Shown here in pieces: positions 63,841 through 64,000 of a stretch of 64,000 nucleotides of DNA. The DNA lies in assembly GCA_035582835.1 (NCBI GenBank), contig JAYKAV010002695.1, positions 124,001 through 188,000 on the forward strand, given 5' to 3'. The position numbers were made by a program, and so were the translations under genes. The DNA comes from Phoebastria nigripes (taxonomy: Eukaryota; Chordata; Aves; Procellariiformes; Diomedeidae). The notes under the pieces were generated by a model. It was not told the origin of the DNA, searched no databases, and was given only the letters and a program-made list of their open reading frames with translations. Within the stretch, counting starts at the first letter, position 1; each line of letters opens with the position of its first letter.

Positions 63841-64000
63841 ATGTGGAATATCTGAACGGTCTTCTAAAGAGTCCTTGCTTTGTGTTGCCTGTGGATGGTG
63901 TGGTGGCCAGTTGTATTCGGAGCAACATAAAAAGCCTAAAACTAGAAGTGTGGGGTTGTGCGTAATGACTTTCTAGCAGCAGGATTTCTAAGANGTGCCT

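Larger units (their letters stand above)
60387..64000. other. Non-coding DNA to window end
   Basis: No supported gene. A 42-base polypurine tract is at 60,723-60,764. A T20 run is at 63,271-63,290 and an (AAT)n run at 63,647-63,672. The stretch 63,090-63,240 is somewhat GC- and CpG-richer than its surroundings but too small to call an island. A perfect 12-base tandem repeat lies at 63,817-63,840. The frames here have no recognisable domains. Confidence 0.5.

Noticed and set aside
1..64000. CRISPR arrays, insertion sequences, bacterial operons, phage or retroviral genes
   Set aside because: No regularly spaced direct repeats, no transposase or integrase frames, no LTR pair and no ribosome-binding-site pattern were seen. 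The sequence is vertebrate in every respect.
1..64000. Scattered single N calls about once per kilobase
   Set aside because: They look like masked low-quality or ambiguous consensus bases and not like a biological pattern. They matter only because they can hide stop codons or splice sites.

Overview
This looks like a 64 kb piece of a vertebrate nuclear genome, most likely a bird. The evidence is a clear CR1 LINE 3' end at 31,453-31,870 on the minus strand, and a second, older CR1 tail at 59,391-59,520 on the plus strand. Both have the tail sequence typical of avian CR1. Recognised repeats are sparse, there is one isolated CpG island, and long AT-rich non-coding stretches surround it. No bacterial-style gene layout, CRISPR array, rRNA, complete tRNA or DNA transposon was seen. 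Nearly all long open frames are chance reads of non-coding DNA; many begin at non-ATG codons or run through N gaps or homopolymers.

Layout. 1-11,900 is ordinary AT-rich DNA with no supported exon; it holds an 80 bp gap, a possible CR1 relic near 7.75 kb and a perfect 21 bp tandem duplication near 11.06 kb. About 12,080-13,640 is a strong CpG island, interrupted by a 190 bp gap. It contains the best gene evidence in the window: ATG codons at 12,652 and 12,787 in one frame, leading to a splice donor at 12,800. I read this as the promoter and first exon of a plus-strand gene that I cannot name. Everything downstream would then be intron 1, or intron plus a few small exons. From 13,640 to 64,000 the DNA is AT-rich and intron-like, with simple repeats, two CR1 fragments and some blocks that look like conserved non-coding elements.

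Two short exon-like segments with plausible splice sites, at 27,679-27,747 and 51,538-51,624, are both open in the phase that exon 1 would need (phase 1 in, phase 1 out). They are weak candidates. The 51.5 kb segment is also open and flanked by splice signals on the opposite strand.

I found no convincing new biological system. The points most worth a second look are the CpG-island start region with its competing ATGs, the two-way exon-like segment at 51.5 kb, the homeodomain-type repeats and palindrome at 36.3 and 48.3 kb, the AT/CA hairpin at 38.2 kb, and the very long homopolymers and polypyrimidine tract, some of which may be assembly artefacts.
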